Notes: a model not told the origin generated them from the sequence alone. A stretch of DNA of 64,000 nucleotides from Symsagittifera roscoffensis (GCF_963678635.1 NC_087064.1:39715464-39779463); one strand, 5' to 3'; positions 10,725-24,789 are shown, numbered from the stretch's first letter. Program-made: numbers and translations.

Positions 10725-13700
10725 ATGACTTAGGTCCTCCCCATCATTTTTTGATAAAATCAATTTCTTTACAAAATCTTTTTTTATCAGAATGTGGTGA
10801 GGGAAGATCTAAGACATGCATTTTTGTGCGTTTCTTGCCCTACTGAGCACAAAAAGCATGTCTTATGTCTTCGCCACCAAATTTTGATTTAAAAAAAACA
10901 ATGAGTTTCTAAGCTAGTCCTATAATTAAAAATGTGGTAGAGAAAGACCTAATAAATTCATGTTCGTGCGTGTCAGGCCCTAAAAAGCACGAAAATGCGT
11001 GTCCGGGGTCCTTCCTCGCCATGTTTTGATATCCAACCAATTTTTTAAAATACAAATATGGTAGGGTAAAACCTAACACATGCATTTTCGTGCGTATCAG
11101 GGCCTCAAACGCACAAAAATTCATGTCATAGGTCTTCCTTCAACACATTCTGACAAAAAAAAGATTTTGTATAGAAAGTGATTTTATCAAAAAATGATGG
11201 GGAGGACCTAAGACATGCGTTTTTGTGCGTTTCAGGACCTAATACGTTTAAAAAATACATTTCTTAGCTCCTTCCTCACCATATTTTGATTTCAAAAATA
11301 AAAAATTTTTAAACTTATTGGTTTTAATATCAAAAAATATGGCTGGGAAGACCTAAGACATGCATTTTTGTGCGTTTCTTGCCCTACTGAGCACAAAAAA
11401 GCATGTCTTATAACTTCCCCACCATATTTTGATAAAAGCAATGAGTTTCTAAGCTAGTCTTAAAATTAAAAAAGTGGTAGAGGAAGACCTAATACATTCA
11501 TGTTCGTGCGTGTCAGGCCCTAAAAAGCACGAAAATGCATGTACGGGGTCCTTCCTCACCATGTTTTGATTAAAAAAAACCAATTAATTCAAAAAAAGAT
11601 ATGGTGGATAAAACCTAGGACATGTGTTTTGTCCAAATTAGGGCCTGAAACGCTGAAAAAAAATACATGTCTTAGGTCTTTGCCACCACATTCTGATGAA
11701 AAGAAAAACTTAAAAACTGATTGATTTTATCAACATAAGGTGAGGAAGACCTAACACATGCCTTTTTGAATGTTTTAGGGGCTGAAAAAAGAAAATGCAT
11801 CTCTCAGGTCTTTCCCCATCATATTCCGATTTAAAAAATATATGAACTAATTGATTTTTTATCAAAAAAAAATGAGGGAGGACATAGGACATGCACTTCT
11901 GTGCTTTTTAGGGTCGAAAAGCACAAAAATGCATGTCTTAGAACTTCCCTCACCACATTTTGATAAAATCAATTAGTTTACAAATAATTTTTTATCAAAA
12001 TGTGGTGGGGGAAGACATAAGACATGCATTTTTGTGCGTTTCTGGCACTCATGCGCACAAAAAAGCATGTCTGATGTCTCTCCCACCATATTTTGATAAA
12101 AAACCAATGAGTTTCTAAACCAGTCTAATTACTAGAAGGTTGTAGAGGAAGACCTAAGATTTTCAAGTTCGTGCGTGTCAGGCCCTAAAAAGCACGAAAA
12201 TGCATGTCCGGGGTCCTTCCTCACCATGTTTTGATATTCAACCAATTAGTTCAAAAACGTTTTTTTAAATCGAAATATGGTATTGTAAGAGCTAACACAT
12301 GCATTCTCATGCGTATTAGGGCCTTAAACGCACAAAAATACATGTCATAGGTCTTCCCCCAACACAATCTGTTAAAAAAAAGTTTTTGTAAACAAACTGA
12401 TTTTATCAAAAACTGATGGGGAGGACCTAAGACATGCGTTTTTGTGCGTTTCAGGCCCTAATACGTACAAAAACGCATTTTTTAGGTCTTTCTCCACCAT
12501 ATTTTGATTTAAAAAAAAACTATTTTTAAACTATTTGGTTTTAATATCAAAAAATATGGTGGGGAAAGCGTAAGACATGCATTTTTGTATGTCTCAGGTC
12601 TTACGCCACCAAATTTAGGTTAAAAAAAAACAATTTATAAACTGTTTGTTTTTTCTTCTCAAGAAAGGTGCGGTAGGGCAAAGGGCATGCTTTTTTGTGC
12701 TTTATAGGGCCTGAAATGCACAAAAACACATGTCTTAGGTCTTACGCCACCAAATTTTGATAAAAACAGTTTACAAATTCTTTTTTATCAGAAGGTGGTG
12801 GGGGAAGACCTAAGAAGTGCATTTTTGTGCGTTTCAGGCCCTAATACGCACGAAAAAGCGTGCCTTATGTCTTCTCCGCCATATTTTGATTTTAAAAAGC
12901 AATTAGTTTCTAAACTAGTCTTATTACTAAGATATGGTAGAGGAAGACCTAAGACATTCTTGTTGTGCGTGTCAGGCCTTAAAAAGCCCGAAATTGCATG
13001 TCCGGGGTCCTTCCTCACCATGTTTTGATATTAGTTCAAAAACTAACAAGTTCAAAAAATTTATTTGAATCGAAATATGGTGGATAAAACCTAGGACATG
13101 CATTTTTTCCGTATTAGGGCTCAATAGCACAAAAATACAAATATAGCCTCAATAGCGCATTAATACGTATAAAAATGCATGTCTTATGTCTTTACCCACC
13201 ATATTTTGATATTCAAAAAAACTTTCAATCTAAATGGTTTTTTTATCAAAAATATGGCAAAGAAAGACATAAAACATGCTTTTTTGTAAGTTTTAGGGCC
13301 TGAAACGCACAAAAATGCATGGCTTATGTCTTTCCCCACCTTTTTTTGATTTAAATAAAAATAAAACAATTTTTAAACAAATTGGTTTTATTAGCAAAAA
13401 ATATGGTGGGGAAAGCCTAAGACATGCATTTTTGTATGTTTTAGGTCCTGAAACGCACGCAAATGCATGTCTTAGGACTTCCCCCACCTAATTTCGGTTT
13501 TACCAAAAGAATTATAAACTAGTTTAATTTTTTTTCTCAAAAAGGTGGGGGAGGACAAAGGACATGTTTTTTTGGGCTTTTTGAGGCCTGAAACGCACAA
13601 AAATGCATTTCTTAGGGTTTCCCCCACCACATTTTGATAAAATCGATTAGTTTTATATTTTTTCTTTCATCAGAATGTGGTGGGGGAGAACCTAAGACAT

Positions 13701-16700
13701 GCAATTTGTGCCTTTCGGTACCTAATACACACGAAAAACTATGTTTTATGGCTTCCCCACCATATTTTGATAAAAACACCAAATAGTTTCTAAACTAGTC
13801 TAATTTTTAAAATGTGGCAGAGGAAGACCTAAGATGTTCATGTTCGTGCGTGGCAGGCCCTAAAAATTTGGAAAAAAAAATGTCCGGGAACCTTCTTCAC
13901 CATGTTTTGATATTAAAACCAATTAGTTCAAAAAAAACTTTTAAATCGAAATACGGTGGATAAAACCTAGGACATGCATTTTGTCGGTATTAAGGCCTGA
14001 AACGCACAATAATTAATGTCTTAGGTCTTCCCAACTATATTCTGATGAAAGAAAAAATTTAAAACTAATCGATTTTATCAGAATTTGATGGGCGAAGACC
14101 TAGGACATGCCTTTTTGAGCGTTTCAGGCCCTATAACGTACAAAAACGCATGTCTTAAGTCTTAACCCACCATATTTTGATTTTTTGAAAAAATATTGAA
14201 CTAATTAGTTTATTCATCAAAAAATATGGTGAAGAATGTGGTGGGGGTATGTTTTAGGGCCTGAAAAGCACGAAAATGCATGTCTCAGGTCTTTACCCAC
14301 CATAATTCGTTTTAATAAAAAATCTTATTGATTTTTTTCCATCAAAATATGGTGGGATAAGACCTACGGCATGCATTTTTGTGCTTTTTAGGGCCTGAAA
14401 CGCACAAAAATGCATGTCATAGGTCTTCACCCCCCATATTTTGTAAAAAAAAAATCAATAAGTTTTAAAATATTTTTTTTATCTGAATGTGGTGGAAGAA
14501 GACCTAGGACATGTCTTTTGTGCGTTTCAGGCCCTAACAAGTACAAAAATGCATGTCTTAAGGTCTTTACCTAACTTAATTTGATTTTAAAAAGACTTTT
14601 GAACTAATTAGTTTTTTTATCAAAAAGATTGGTGAAGAAAGACCTAAGACATTCCTTTTTGTATGTATTTGGGCTAGAAACGCACAAAAATGCATGTCTC
14701 AGGTCTTTCCCTACCATATTTCGATTTTAAAAACAATTATAAACTAATTTGATTTTTTTTTATCAAAAAACCTGGGGGAGGACCTATGACATGCACTTTT
14801 GTGCTTTTTAGGGCCTAAAGCGCACAAAACTACATGTCCTACGTCTTCCCTCACCATATATTGATTAAGAAAACTTTGAGTTTATTTTTTAATTTTTAAA
14901 TCGAAATATGGTTGGAAAGACCTAAAAAATATTTTCTCGTGCGTTTTAGACCCTAAAGGCACGAAAATGAATGTCCGGGGTCTTTTCCTGCCGTTTTTTG
15001 ATAGTAAAGCCAATTAGTTCAAAAAACAAACTTTTAAATCAAAAAATGGTGGGATTAGACCTACTACATGCATTTTCCTACGTATTAGGGCCTGAAACGC
15101 ACGAAAATACATTTCCTAGGTCTTTCTCCACCACATTCTGATGAAAAGAAGAAATTAAAAACTGATTGATTTTGTCAAAATATGGTGGGGAAGACCTAAC
15201 ACATGCCTTTTTGTATGTTTTACGGCCTGAAAAAAGAAAATGCATCTCTCAGGTCTTTCCCCATCATATTCCGATTTTATAAAAATATAATTTATGAACT
15301 AATTATTTTTTTTATCAAAAAAAATGAGGGAGAACCTAGGACATTCACTTCTGTGCTTTTTAGGGTCAAAAAGCACAAAAATGCATGTCTTAGGTCTTCC
15401 CCCACCAAATTTTGATAAAATCAATTAGTTTACAAATTATTTTTTTTCAGAATGAGGTGGGGAAAGACATAACACTTGATTTTTTTTGCGTTTCTGGCCC
15501 TCATGCGCACAAAAAACTATGTTTTATGTCTTCCCCACCATATTTTGATAAAAACCCAATGAGTTTCTAAACTAGTCTAATTACTAAAAGTTTGTAGAAG
15601 AAAACCTAAGACATTCAAGTTCGTGCGTGTCAGGCCCTAAAAAGCACAAAAGGGCATGTCGTAGGTCTTATCCCACCATATTTTGATCGAAAAAAAATAA
15701 AATACTTGGTTTTATTATCAAAATATGGTGAGGGAAGAGCTTAGACATGCATTTTTGTGCGTTTTTTGGCCTGAAGCGCTCGAACATAGATATCTTAGGT
15801 CTTCCAACACATTTTGATAATTAAACTAATTTAAAGACTAATTGTCTTTTTATCAAAATATGGTGAGGAAAGACCTAACACATACAATTTTGTTCGTTTT
15901 AGGGCCTGAAATTTACAAAAATGCTTGTCTTAGGTCTTCCCCCACCATATTTCGATTAAAAAAACTTTTAGTTTATTTTTTGATTTTTTTAAAGTGGGGG
16001 AAGATCTAAGACATGCTTTTTCGTGTGTTTTAGGCCCTTAAAGTCACAAAAAGGCATGTCCGGTGTCCTTTCTCAACATTTTTTGATCAAAAAAAATTTA
16101 TTTAGTTTAAGAAAAAACTTTTGAGAACAAAACGTGGTGGTGTGAAAAATATTACGCATTTTCGTCTGTATTATGGCCTAAACGCTCCAAAGTGTTTGTC
16201 CTAGGTCTTCCCCTACCGCATGGTGATAAAGAAACAATTTATATTAAAAGAAATCAATAAATGGTGCGATAACAACTAAGACATGCATTTTTGTGCATTT
16301 CAGGCCCTAAAACTTTCCATTCTTAGGTCTTTCAATGCCCTATTTTGATTTGAAAACCCTATTTATAAACTAATTGGTTCTATTATCAAAATTTGGTTGG
16401 ATAACATCTATGACATGCCTTTTCGTGCGTTTCAGTGCCTAAAATGCCCGAAAATACATGTCCTACCGCTTCCCTACCTTTTTTTTGATAAAAAACTCAT
16501 TCGTTTATAAATTGGTTTTTCATTATCAAATTTTGATGGGGAAGACCTAAGACACACGTTTTAATGCGTCTTAAGGCCTGAAACACTCAAGGATGCACGT
16601 CTTAGGTCTTCCTCACCATATATTGATAGAAAACTAATGAGTTTATAATTTTTTAAATCAAATTAAGGTGGTGGAGACCTAATACATGCAAATTAATGCG

Positions 16701-16770
16701 TTTAGGGCCTGAAAATCACAAAAATTCCATATCTTAGGTCTTCCCTCACCATATTTTGATAACAAACTAA
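10725..16770. repeat. Palindromic ~140-bp satellite array, copy A2
   Basis: The same palindromic monomer family as at the left edge starts abruptly after R1 at about 10725 and runs to the start of R2. Its right part aligns with A1 at an offset near 10.41 kb (the last monomer before each R module is almost the same). Its middle part, from about 12738, aligns with position 1 at an offset near 12.74 kb. A1 and A2 therefore differ by kilobase-scale gain or loss of monomers, including the palindrome at 2438-2773, which A2 lacks. No gene is seen. Confidence 0.92.
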
Positions 16771-19700
16771 TTAGTTTGTAAAATGGGTTTTGATTTTTGA
16801 TTTGAAGGCCTTTAAGTTGAACGTACAGCTCTAAATCAAATTTTAGAAGGTGTGATAAACTAAATAGAAAATGTGAGAAACTGAAGAGTTGTGATTGACT
16901 GATTGTTTTAATGATTTTTTCTGAGAAAATGAAACCAAAAAGTATACTTTATTTCAATGAAACTGGACAAGATGTATAACTTATTTGAAAACCAAGGAGA
17001 ATTTTGAAATGAGAATGTCAGATAATTTTTATAGGTTTGGATATTTTGTTTATAATCAGGTGGGTTTTGAAAATCTACAAATTTTTTTTCAATACTTTTG
17101 ACTGTAGGATAAAAATATGTAGTTTTTCTAAGGTTTTTTTTGGAGTCAAAATGATTGATTGTAATTTTTTTCATTGATAATTTTTTGTGGTTTTATGACA
17201 AAGAAGAGTCCAAAACAAGATATGAGTGGGTTTACTGAGAAGTTTGTTGTGTTACATTGGTTTAGTAGAATGGAAAGATAGTTAAATTTCTCCTTAGTTC
17301 TTCAAACTTGTGTTCTTCATATTTCCATAGTTCTTCAAAATCCATGTTTTAGTTTCACTGGTATACAATCAGAAACATATTTAGATATCTTGATTGAAAA
17401 TTTGGGCTTTTCGGGCTTTCTAAAAAAGCTTTTATTTTCCATATCTTTTCTTTAGGCGGAGGCATTTTGAATGTTGGATGCTGATATATGTTATTCGTGT
17501 TGTCGTTATTTCGACAACAAGCTGATTATAATTTATATCAGTTGTTCGATTGAGTTTGAGTCGCCGGGTTATTTTTGGGATGTTTTATTTGGTAGTAATA
17601 GGAATGAACAGGGAATCCATATTCATGTTGAACTCTTACATTTTTATACTAATTTTGTTTTCGGTAAGTTTTTCGTCGTCAGTACTCTCAGGGTGTGTGT
17701 GATTTAATTGAAGATCTGAAGTTTCGTTGTTCTCAATCCCTGGTGGGTCAGAGTTCGCTTCATATATAGATTTCATTTGATTGCTTGTAGCTGATGTTTT
17801 GGGGAGCTACTTCTATAACTCTGGTGTTGCCTATTTGATAATTGTGAAAAATTTCAACTTGGTGACAAGGATTAATTTCTAATTGTTCCACTTTTATAGT
17901 TTTTATGTCTACTCATGTATTTATTGGAGAATGTCTACGAGTTTACGAAAAACTACATCTGACTCGAGACTTGATGATTGTTGAGATACTCCTTTCTTTA
18001 TTGCTATTTTTCTTAATTAGGAAGTTAAGGTCATCATTAGGATTTCTCTAAATTTTTTTTGTAATTCTGTAAATTCAGAAAATATGCTTTTCAGACCAAA
18101 TTTTCTGTTCTTACAGCAAGCTGTTTTATTTTTTCATTCGGGAGTCTACGAAGTTTGATGTTGTTTATTTCTTTGAAACAATTTGAAATCATTTTAAAAT
18201 TTTCTATCCTGAAACGTTTCCAATCTGAGTTTATTTATATTGGCAGAACTGAAAACCGTTTTTGGGCTTCACCAACGAGTGTGGCTTGTTTTTTTTTGTA
18301 TATCTGTGAATCAAATTTGGTGAAGGTGCTTATTTATAGGTTCTGGGCCCATTGAAAAAAAATTGGCTGTGACAGCATTTAAATAGTCTTCGACTGAATA
18401 TTCACAATCTGTTCCTGTGAAAACTGTTAGTAATTCGCTTAATGTGATGGATAATCCAACCAAAAAGTGATTCTGCTGTATTAGATATCTGGGTAGCTTT
18501 TTCAAATTGACTTCAACTATTTTTTTTGTTGAAAGTAATATGGTAATGGGATTTCATTCTTCATTGTTTCTGGTTGGTAACCTTGACTATGCACTGGGTA
18601 TCGTGTCTGTAAGTTATAACTCGGTGGTGTTAATTTTAGTTTCATAGGAGTATTAGATTTTGGGTTTCATGTTTAAGTTTTGTGTTGATAATAAAAAAAA
18701 TATTTTGACGAACTTTTGATGAAAAATTGTGACATTCAAATTTATCTAATTGAAAATTTTTCATATGGTTAGTTCTTGTTAATTCATTATTCTTCCTCTG
18801 AATAGAATGATAATCTTGTTTTTTTTATTTCGGTGACAATTTTTTTCATCTTCTCAGAAATTTGGTTGATTTCTGATGAACTATCCATTAAGAGAGTAGT
18901 TTTTATTTAAGGAAAATTGGACAATTTTCAGTGCCATCTGCTTGGATGTTTCTTATATTGTGGAAATTTCCTGATTGTGTATTTGAATTCTTGTTAAGAG
19001 CGGTCGTGATATTGGTTGACTAATAATAGTATTTGTAAAAAAAACCTGAGTTGTGAGTTTCAAAACTTGTTCCACTTCTTTATTTTGGTTTATCAAAAAA
19101 ATATTTCTTGTTTATTCGCCTATGTGTTTTATAAACCATTTGTGGATAGTTGAGGAAAATTACTGGTTTAAGTTTTCTTTAAATGCTGTTTGTGGGAACA
19201 CAAAGTCGATTTTTGTGTGGTGTTGTAATTGTTGATCAAGTGAGGTAAGTGTATGGATGATAAACTTTGTTGTGTTGTTGCTGGTAGTGTTTAAAGAAAC
19301 TCGTCACTAGTGAAATGTGATGATGTTTGAATTTCCTGAATCAACGTTGTAGTTCCAAGCAGGTTTTCTTGTTTGTTCATTAATGTTGAATTTAAGGTAT
19401 GATCGACTGTTCTATCGTGAAATATCGTGTTATAATTAAAGTTGAAGTATCTGACGGAAATGGAGTTTTTTCTTTTGATAGTTTTTTCTTGCTGAGACTT
19501 TTCGAACTGCTGGGCAATCAATATCGTTTGTTTGGCTTATTAGAATACATATCGTGCTACTATTCTGGATCCAGTACATATTCTGTTTCATTTTTTAAGA
19601 TTGTTTCTTGGTCACAGTATGTGCAAAATTGTTTCCGAGATTGCTCTATATGAATTTTAGTTTTTATTGAGAATAATTTGTCATAAACATTGCTATTTTT

Positions 19701-21105
19701 TTCTGTTAATCGACTTTTTTTCTTTGTGAGACTTTTGTGTCAGTGAGTTTTTTTGCGGATTGAATCTTAGAGTCGTGAAAAAAGGTTTATCTCTGCTATT
19801 TCACCTGAATGACGTGACGAGATGTTTGTGGTGGAGATATTTAGAATGTTTTCTCTGTTTCGAATCATGGTATATAGCTATAGATATTTGAGAAAACAAC
19901 TATTCTGAATATTGAATTTGCCCATTGTGAATTTTGGCGTTGGATTTTTTAAACTATTTTGTAAAAAAACTCTTGAGAAAGTGAGTTCTATATCATCCGT
20001 TTGTATTCAATGTGGTGGTGTTTTCTGTTCAAAACCGCAGGTCGATTTTTTAGAGAATATGCCATAGTTTGACCCCATTCTATAGATGCCAGCTGAATAG
20101 TAATCTGTTATTTGCCTTTTAATTCTTACTTCTGGATTTTCTTGTCGGCATGCACTATTGACTTTTCGAAATCAATCTCGACTTTGGTTACGGCAAAAAT
20201 CTGCTTGTCCTGGTGATGAGTCTGATGTTCTGATGTTGTAATACAGTTAGTGTATAACTTTTAATATGATTTATAGGTTGATTTCAATTATTTTTTTTGT
20301 ACTGTTTTCCTTCTTCAAGTCTTTTTTCTACGTTTGCTTGCCATAGATGATGATGCTGTAGTTTTTGAACTAAAAAAGATTTGCTGATCATTGACTTGCT
20401 TATTCTTATCTTTTTTTGGTCTCGCAGTTTTTCGAGGTTTTGTTTAGTTGTTCAGAAACAGCGTTTTGTTTTCTTGATAATTCGGTTTTTATGATTTGTT
20501 AAATTGTTAGTCCTCACTCTATCTCTGAGATCATCTTAATCCTTGGTTTGTATTCTCGTGGCAGTACGGTTTGGGGAGAGAGAGTGTGTCGATCCAAATG
20601 AGGAATGTATTTCACATTTAAGTAACCTTAATCATGCTTAAAAAGGTATCGATATGAGCTTGAGGGCTGGAAAAAAGTAAATCAATCTACGAGGTTTAGG
20701 TAGATAAGGTGTTATTTAAAACACGAGGAGATCGTTAGGTACAGTTTAAATGCTTACGCGTTCTGAGCTTTGTTTTAGGAATGTGTCAGTAAAGAGGTGG
20801 GGTTCAAGTGAAGGTTGAGTAACCGAAGTTCTCCAATGTTTAGCCTAACTATCGGTGAAATTTTGAACAAAAATTAGTCATGAATCGTTTGAAAAGGTTG
20901 GAGAGAGACTCGACGCTTGAGGTCGTTTAGATTAAGATAAGTGGTTGACATTTTTAAAAGATCCAAATGATCTAAGCTTTGTTGATCTGAATTTTACAGA
21001 GGACTAATTAAAAAGTATAAAGTAAAAATTTAGAAGTGAAGAGCTAAAATTAGAAGTTTAAGATCCAAAGGAAGTCTTGATGAACTGTTGAAATCAATAA
21101 AAGTT
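16771..21105. repeat. Module R, copy 2 (R2)
   Basis: This is the second copy of the T-rich R module. It retains the ~190-bp part lost from R1 (about 16966-17155) but lacks about 150 bp carrying TTTCAGAAATTAAAGTTTG that R1 and R3 keep, with the junction near 17165. Between about 18980 and 19940 it is nearly the same as R1 at a constant offset of 10420 over most of the tract, whereas sequence on either side shows obvious substitutions. Unlike R1, it continues directly into module S. Small open frames at 19291-19521 (minus) and 19399-19653 (plus) copy those in R1. No gene is recognised. Confidence 0.85.
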
Positions 21106-23790
21106 AGATTTAATTTTAAAAAGCAAGAAAAACCTTGATAAAAACATTTCGAACAATTTTTTTTTAAATAATTTAAAAACTTGATGATCTTGTGCTCAAA
21201 TTAAGTTAGTTAATCAAAACCTCTTGGATGTTTTAGATGAACAAAAACAAAAACAGAAAGGATCATTGAGAAGCAAGTAGTTATCAACCATTTAAACCAA
21301 ATAACCTTACGAAAGATGTTTTACTATTTTTTTTTGTGTTTTCGTTATTGATTTTTTCAATTTTAATCAAAATTGTTTGTAAAATTTTTGCAGACTTATA
21401 TTTTTGAGGAAGATTAAAATTTTTTTTTTGTCCACACATTGTTCAGATAAAATAATATTTAGTGCTAGTATTAAGAATAGACGGCTCATTAAAGTAAGCT
21501 TACGGCTGTTTTTATGGCAATTCTGTTGTTTTTTAGGAAAGTTTACTGCACAAATTGTTTTGAAATTCCGTATTAGTCGTCGTCTGCCTTTTTTCTCTTT
21601 GCGATGCAGTGATTTGGTTTTTTGTCTTTGTTCTGATCTGGTTTTGTCTTTAGCAATAGTTCGGACTGATTAGACTTGATGAGACGTTGGAAAAAGCTAA
21701 ATCTGTTTTCGAATTGTTTTGATTTTTTTTAAACCTAGGTTTTTCCTAATTTAACTTAGTTTAGGTCTGCTTGAGACTAGCGTGTTTAAGCGAATTAAGT
21801 GCTCACATCCAGTCCCATACCCAGCAAAGGCCGTTTTTCTAGATAGAAAGGTAACTACATTATCTAGCCAAGTTTTAAGTGCCCTAAGGACCTAACTCTT
21901 TTTTAGTTTAGAAACAAAAAGTTTATGGGAAGAAATAACAAGCCCACTGCCCAACCGCATCGAGATAAACATGTTTCGAGTATACACAATAACAGTACCA
22001 ACACAAAACAAATTTACACTCTTTATACCAAGTGTTACTTTGGATAAGATTGATAAAACTAATATCATCACGGCATCTAGCAACATAATCTTCTAGTGAA
22101 TTGAAGGTCATGTGTTCTAGCCCCACTGGGAGATATTTTAAATCTAAATTAGCTAATCTTATAAAGGTTGTTTTACTTACTCCTTTTTGTGTTTTTGTTT
22201 TTTTATTCATAATTTAAATCCGAAATGTTTATAAAATTTTTTGCAGATTTAAAACTTTAAGGTAGATATAGTTTTGTTTGTCTACTAGTTCTTTAGATAT
22301 AGTATTAATTATTGCAAATACGATGAATATGCGTCTTATTTAATCAATTTTACGGCTTTATTTGTGACATTTTAATAGTTTTGTAAGAAAGTTTACTGCA
22401 CAAAGAGATTTGATATTCAGTAATAGTCGCAGTCTGCCTTTTTCTCTTTGCGATGCAGGTATTTGGTTTTTCGTCTTTGTTGTGATCTGGTTTCGTCTTT
22501 AGCCTTAGCTCGAACTGATTAGACTAGAAGAGACCTGGAACTAACCTCACTCTTCCAAACCTAGGTTTTTATAAATCTAAATTAAAATAGGTCTGCTTGA
22601 GACTCGTTTGGTCGCACCAGATGAGTTTAGGTCCGGTTGGCCTTCTCAAAGAGTAGTTTCGGATAGGGTACACTGTCTGTTCGTCACGCTAAATGGGTGC
22701 AAAATATGACACAGCTGCAAAATATCCGATGCAAAATATGACACATCGTGTAGGGGATGGTTTTCCAAACTTTCAATTTCCCTGGTTGTTTTAGATCAGT
22801 TGTTTCAAAACGAAACTCAACTTCATTAACGTTAAAGTGTATAAGGATCATTCAGGTCGTCGCCTTGATCCGAAGGGTTTTGTTCTGCACTTCGCTTTTA
22901 TTATACAGTTGTGATAAAAAAAATTAACGTGGTATGTTTCTGTGACTCTTTAAAATAAGGGTACCCAAAGGCTAAGATCCATATCTCAATTAGGAAAGAA
23001 TTACGTTGTTTCCAACAAAGCAAATTTTTCGAAAAGCAAGACAAATATTTTTCTAATTTCAAACAAAAACTGTGTAGTCCAGTTTGAAAAGCGACATTGG
23101 ATCTATGATGATAAAAAGCGGTTTTCTCCTAGGTGGAGTAATAGAATGGGCTCCATTTTTCCCCTTTCTCAATTTATGTTGCGATGGTTGAACAAATAAA
23201 GGGTGATTTTGGCTAGGGGCATGAAAAGCATTTAACTTCCTGCTTCTAATTAGTCAGGTGTCAGAGCGGAAATTATCATCATAAATTTCCATGGCTCATA
23301 GCAGGCAATCGCTCGCCCAGCCATGCATGGTCGCCCTGCGAGAACAAAATTCAATCAACATAAGTCAACAAACGTGAGAAAAACAGCCCACTATTTATTC
23401 TAAATGAGAACAATTTGATTCAAATTATGTCGAATAAAATTAGATTAAATCATCAAACAAACAGCAAAAACAGCCAGCAAAAAGGGCTACTTTGGAATGT
23501 TTTTAACAAAACAAAGTCTCAAAAATGTCTGTTTACTAAATATGTGGACAGGGGCGACTTCTCGAGGAGAGGAGCGACCGATGACCACATGTCCTTACAC
23601 ACCTGCTAGAAATCAAAAACAAAGTACCAGAGTCGCCAATTTTGCTGCGCCACATTCAAAATCTTTGTGATACAGTGCAAAAAACAGATTTTCAATTTTT
23701 CTTGTTTTATAGGCGAAATATTTCTGTAAATTGTTCAAAATTTTTCTGAATTATTCTGATAGATGAATTGGTTTCATCAGGTTTCATTTT
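21106..23790. repeat. Module S, copy 1
   Basis: This stretch follows R2 and recurs at 35698-39193. It contains an internal direct duplication: about 21300-21790 resembles 22150-22610 (offset 850), each with GTTTACTGCACAA, a TCTCTTTGCGATGCAG word, a CCTAGGTTTTT word and TAGGTCTGCTTGAGA. The two halves have diverged clearly. The right third (about 22730-23790) has mixed composition with no open frame that I recognise. The longest open frame (21404-21673, plus) is low in complexity and not preserved as a clean frame in the second copy. Confidence 0.8.
22061..22137 (+). other. Weak tRNA-like or SINE-head-like sequence
   Basis: The word AAGGTCATGTGTTCTAGCCC followed by CACTGGG resembles the T-arm and internal B-box of a tRNA-derived element. 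CTTCT and TGAAG around a 7-base loop could be a decayed anticodon arm, and outer words AATATC and GATATT are complementary. There is no good A-box or D-arm, the T-stem has mismatches, and the base before the would-be anticodon is not T, so this is not a working tRNA. The same sequence recurs in the second S module near 36638-36714. A chance resemblance is quite possible. Confidence 0.22.
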
Positions 23791-24713
23791 GATATCCTTC
23801 CGGGACTGGGCATGACTCCTGAGTCGAATAATTATACTGGATTTCACAAGTGATGTGTGGAAGAGAAAAGGGGGCTTATGATGGTCGTTTTATGAGAAAG
23901 TGGTTTTGCGCGCCCAGAATTTCAAAGAAACATCATACAATAAATTATAGCAGTTAGCACAGAGCGAGAAATGCTAATGCGCATTTTATAGCTTGTAATG
24001 TCTGTTTGCAATTGCTTATTTATGCATATGACAAGATACCGCTCTCATAAAGGACTCTTTTCATTTAATATTCCCTCTTTTGCCTAAATTAGCCCTTTAT
24101 TCCATTATTATACCCCTCTATATCTCTCCACATCTCCATATCCATCTATACTCCACTGAATCTTCCAATCTATTAGGTATCTCCTTCTCGTTTCACGTCT
24201 CGCTCAACTCTTCTCTTTTCTCTAGTAGCCCCATCGCCCCACTCTCTCGCCCTCTCAACCTTTCCCTCTTTACTGAATGATCATTTTTCAACCTTTTTTA
24301 ACCCTCTCTCTTTCTTTTCCTCCACGCCTTCTTCTCTCCCTCAGTTTAGTTCCTTTACGATTATTTTCCAAACGCACTGGCATCAAAAAATTAGAAATTT
24401 TTTCAAACAAAAAAATTTGGATACCCTACAATTCGACGCCAAACTGTGTAATTTGTAAAGTCTTAATTGACAGTTTGAAAAAAAAAAACTTGTCCCGGAA
24501 TTTGCAACATTGTTACTTTTCTTGGATATTCTTTGCTGTTTTGGATTCCACAAAAAAATTAGCTAAAACTGTATTGCTCTAAATCGCTCCAAAAACAGAC
24601 CCATTTGCGGATTCCGCGACCACATTTGCGGAGCCACGAACCGTTTGTCGGATCCACAAACAACTAATAATATTTGCGTATAGCAAAATTATGCTAACAA
24701 TGAAACATCACTG

Positions 24714-24789
24714 TAAGCGGAATAAGCAATTTGTAAGCGAAATCCGCAAAACCCAAGCGAATCCCGCTTTTGCTTGCCTAATCCGCTTA
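24714..24789. other. 76-bp hairpin kept in every 1.6-kb unit
   Basis: TAAGCGGAATAAGCAA at the left can pair with TTGCTTGCCTAATCCGCTTA at the right, and inner words (GTAAGCGAAATCCGC and GCGAATCCCGC) offer further pairing. Equivalent segments lie at about 26353-26428, 27995-28069, 29655-29729, 40114-40189 and 41689-41763. The core GCGGA and TCCGC blocks are kept in all six, with occasional changes at the edge. It is the most GC-rich part of each unit. It could be a cruciform, a protein-binding site or simply the oldest inverted repeat of the unit; no known RNA family fits. Confidence 0.6.

Noticed and set aside
21404-21673. 89-codon frame in module S as a possible gene
   Set aside because: Rich in F, L, S and K with no domain; the corresponding stretch near 35985 in the second S copy is disrupted by indels.
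24080-24280. Conserved ~66-codon pyrimidine-rich frame in each 1.6-kb unit
   Set aside because: It starts at TTG and not ATG, changes between units alter amino acids freely, one unit has a shifted frame, and the sequence is low in complexity.
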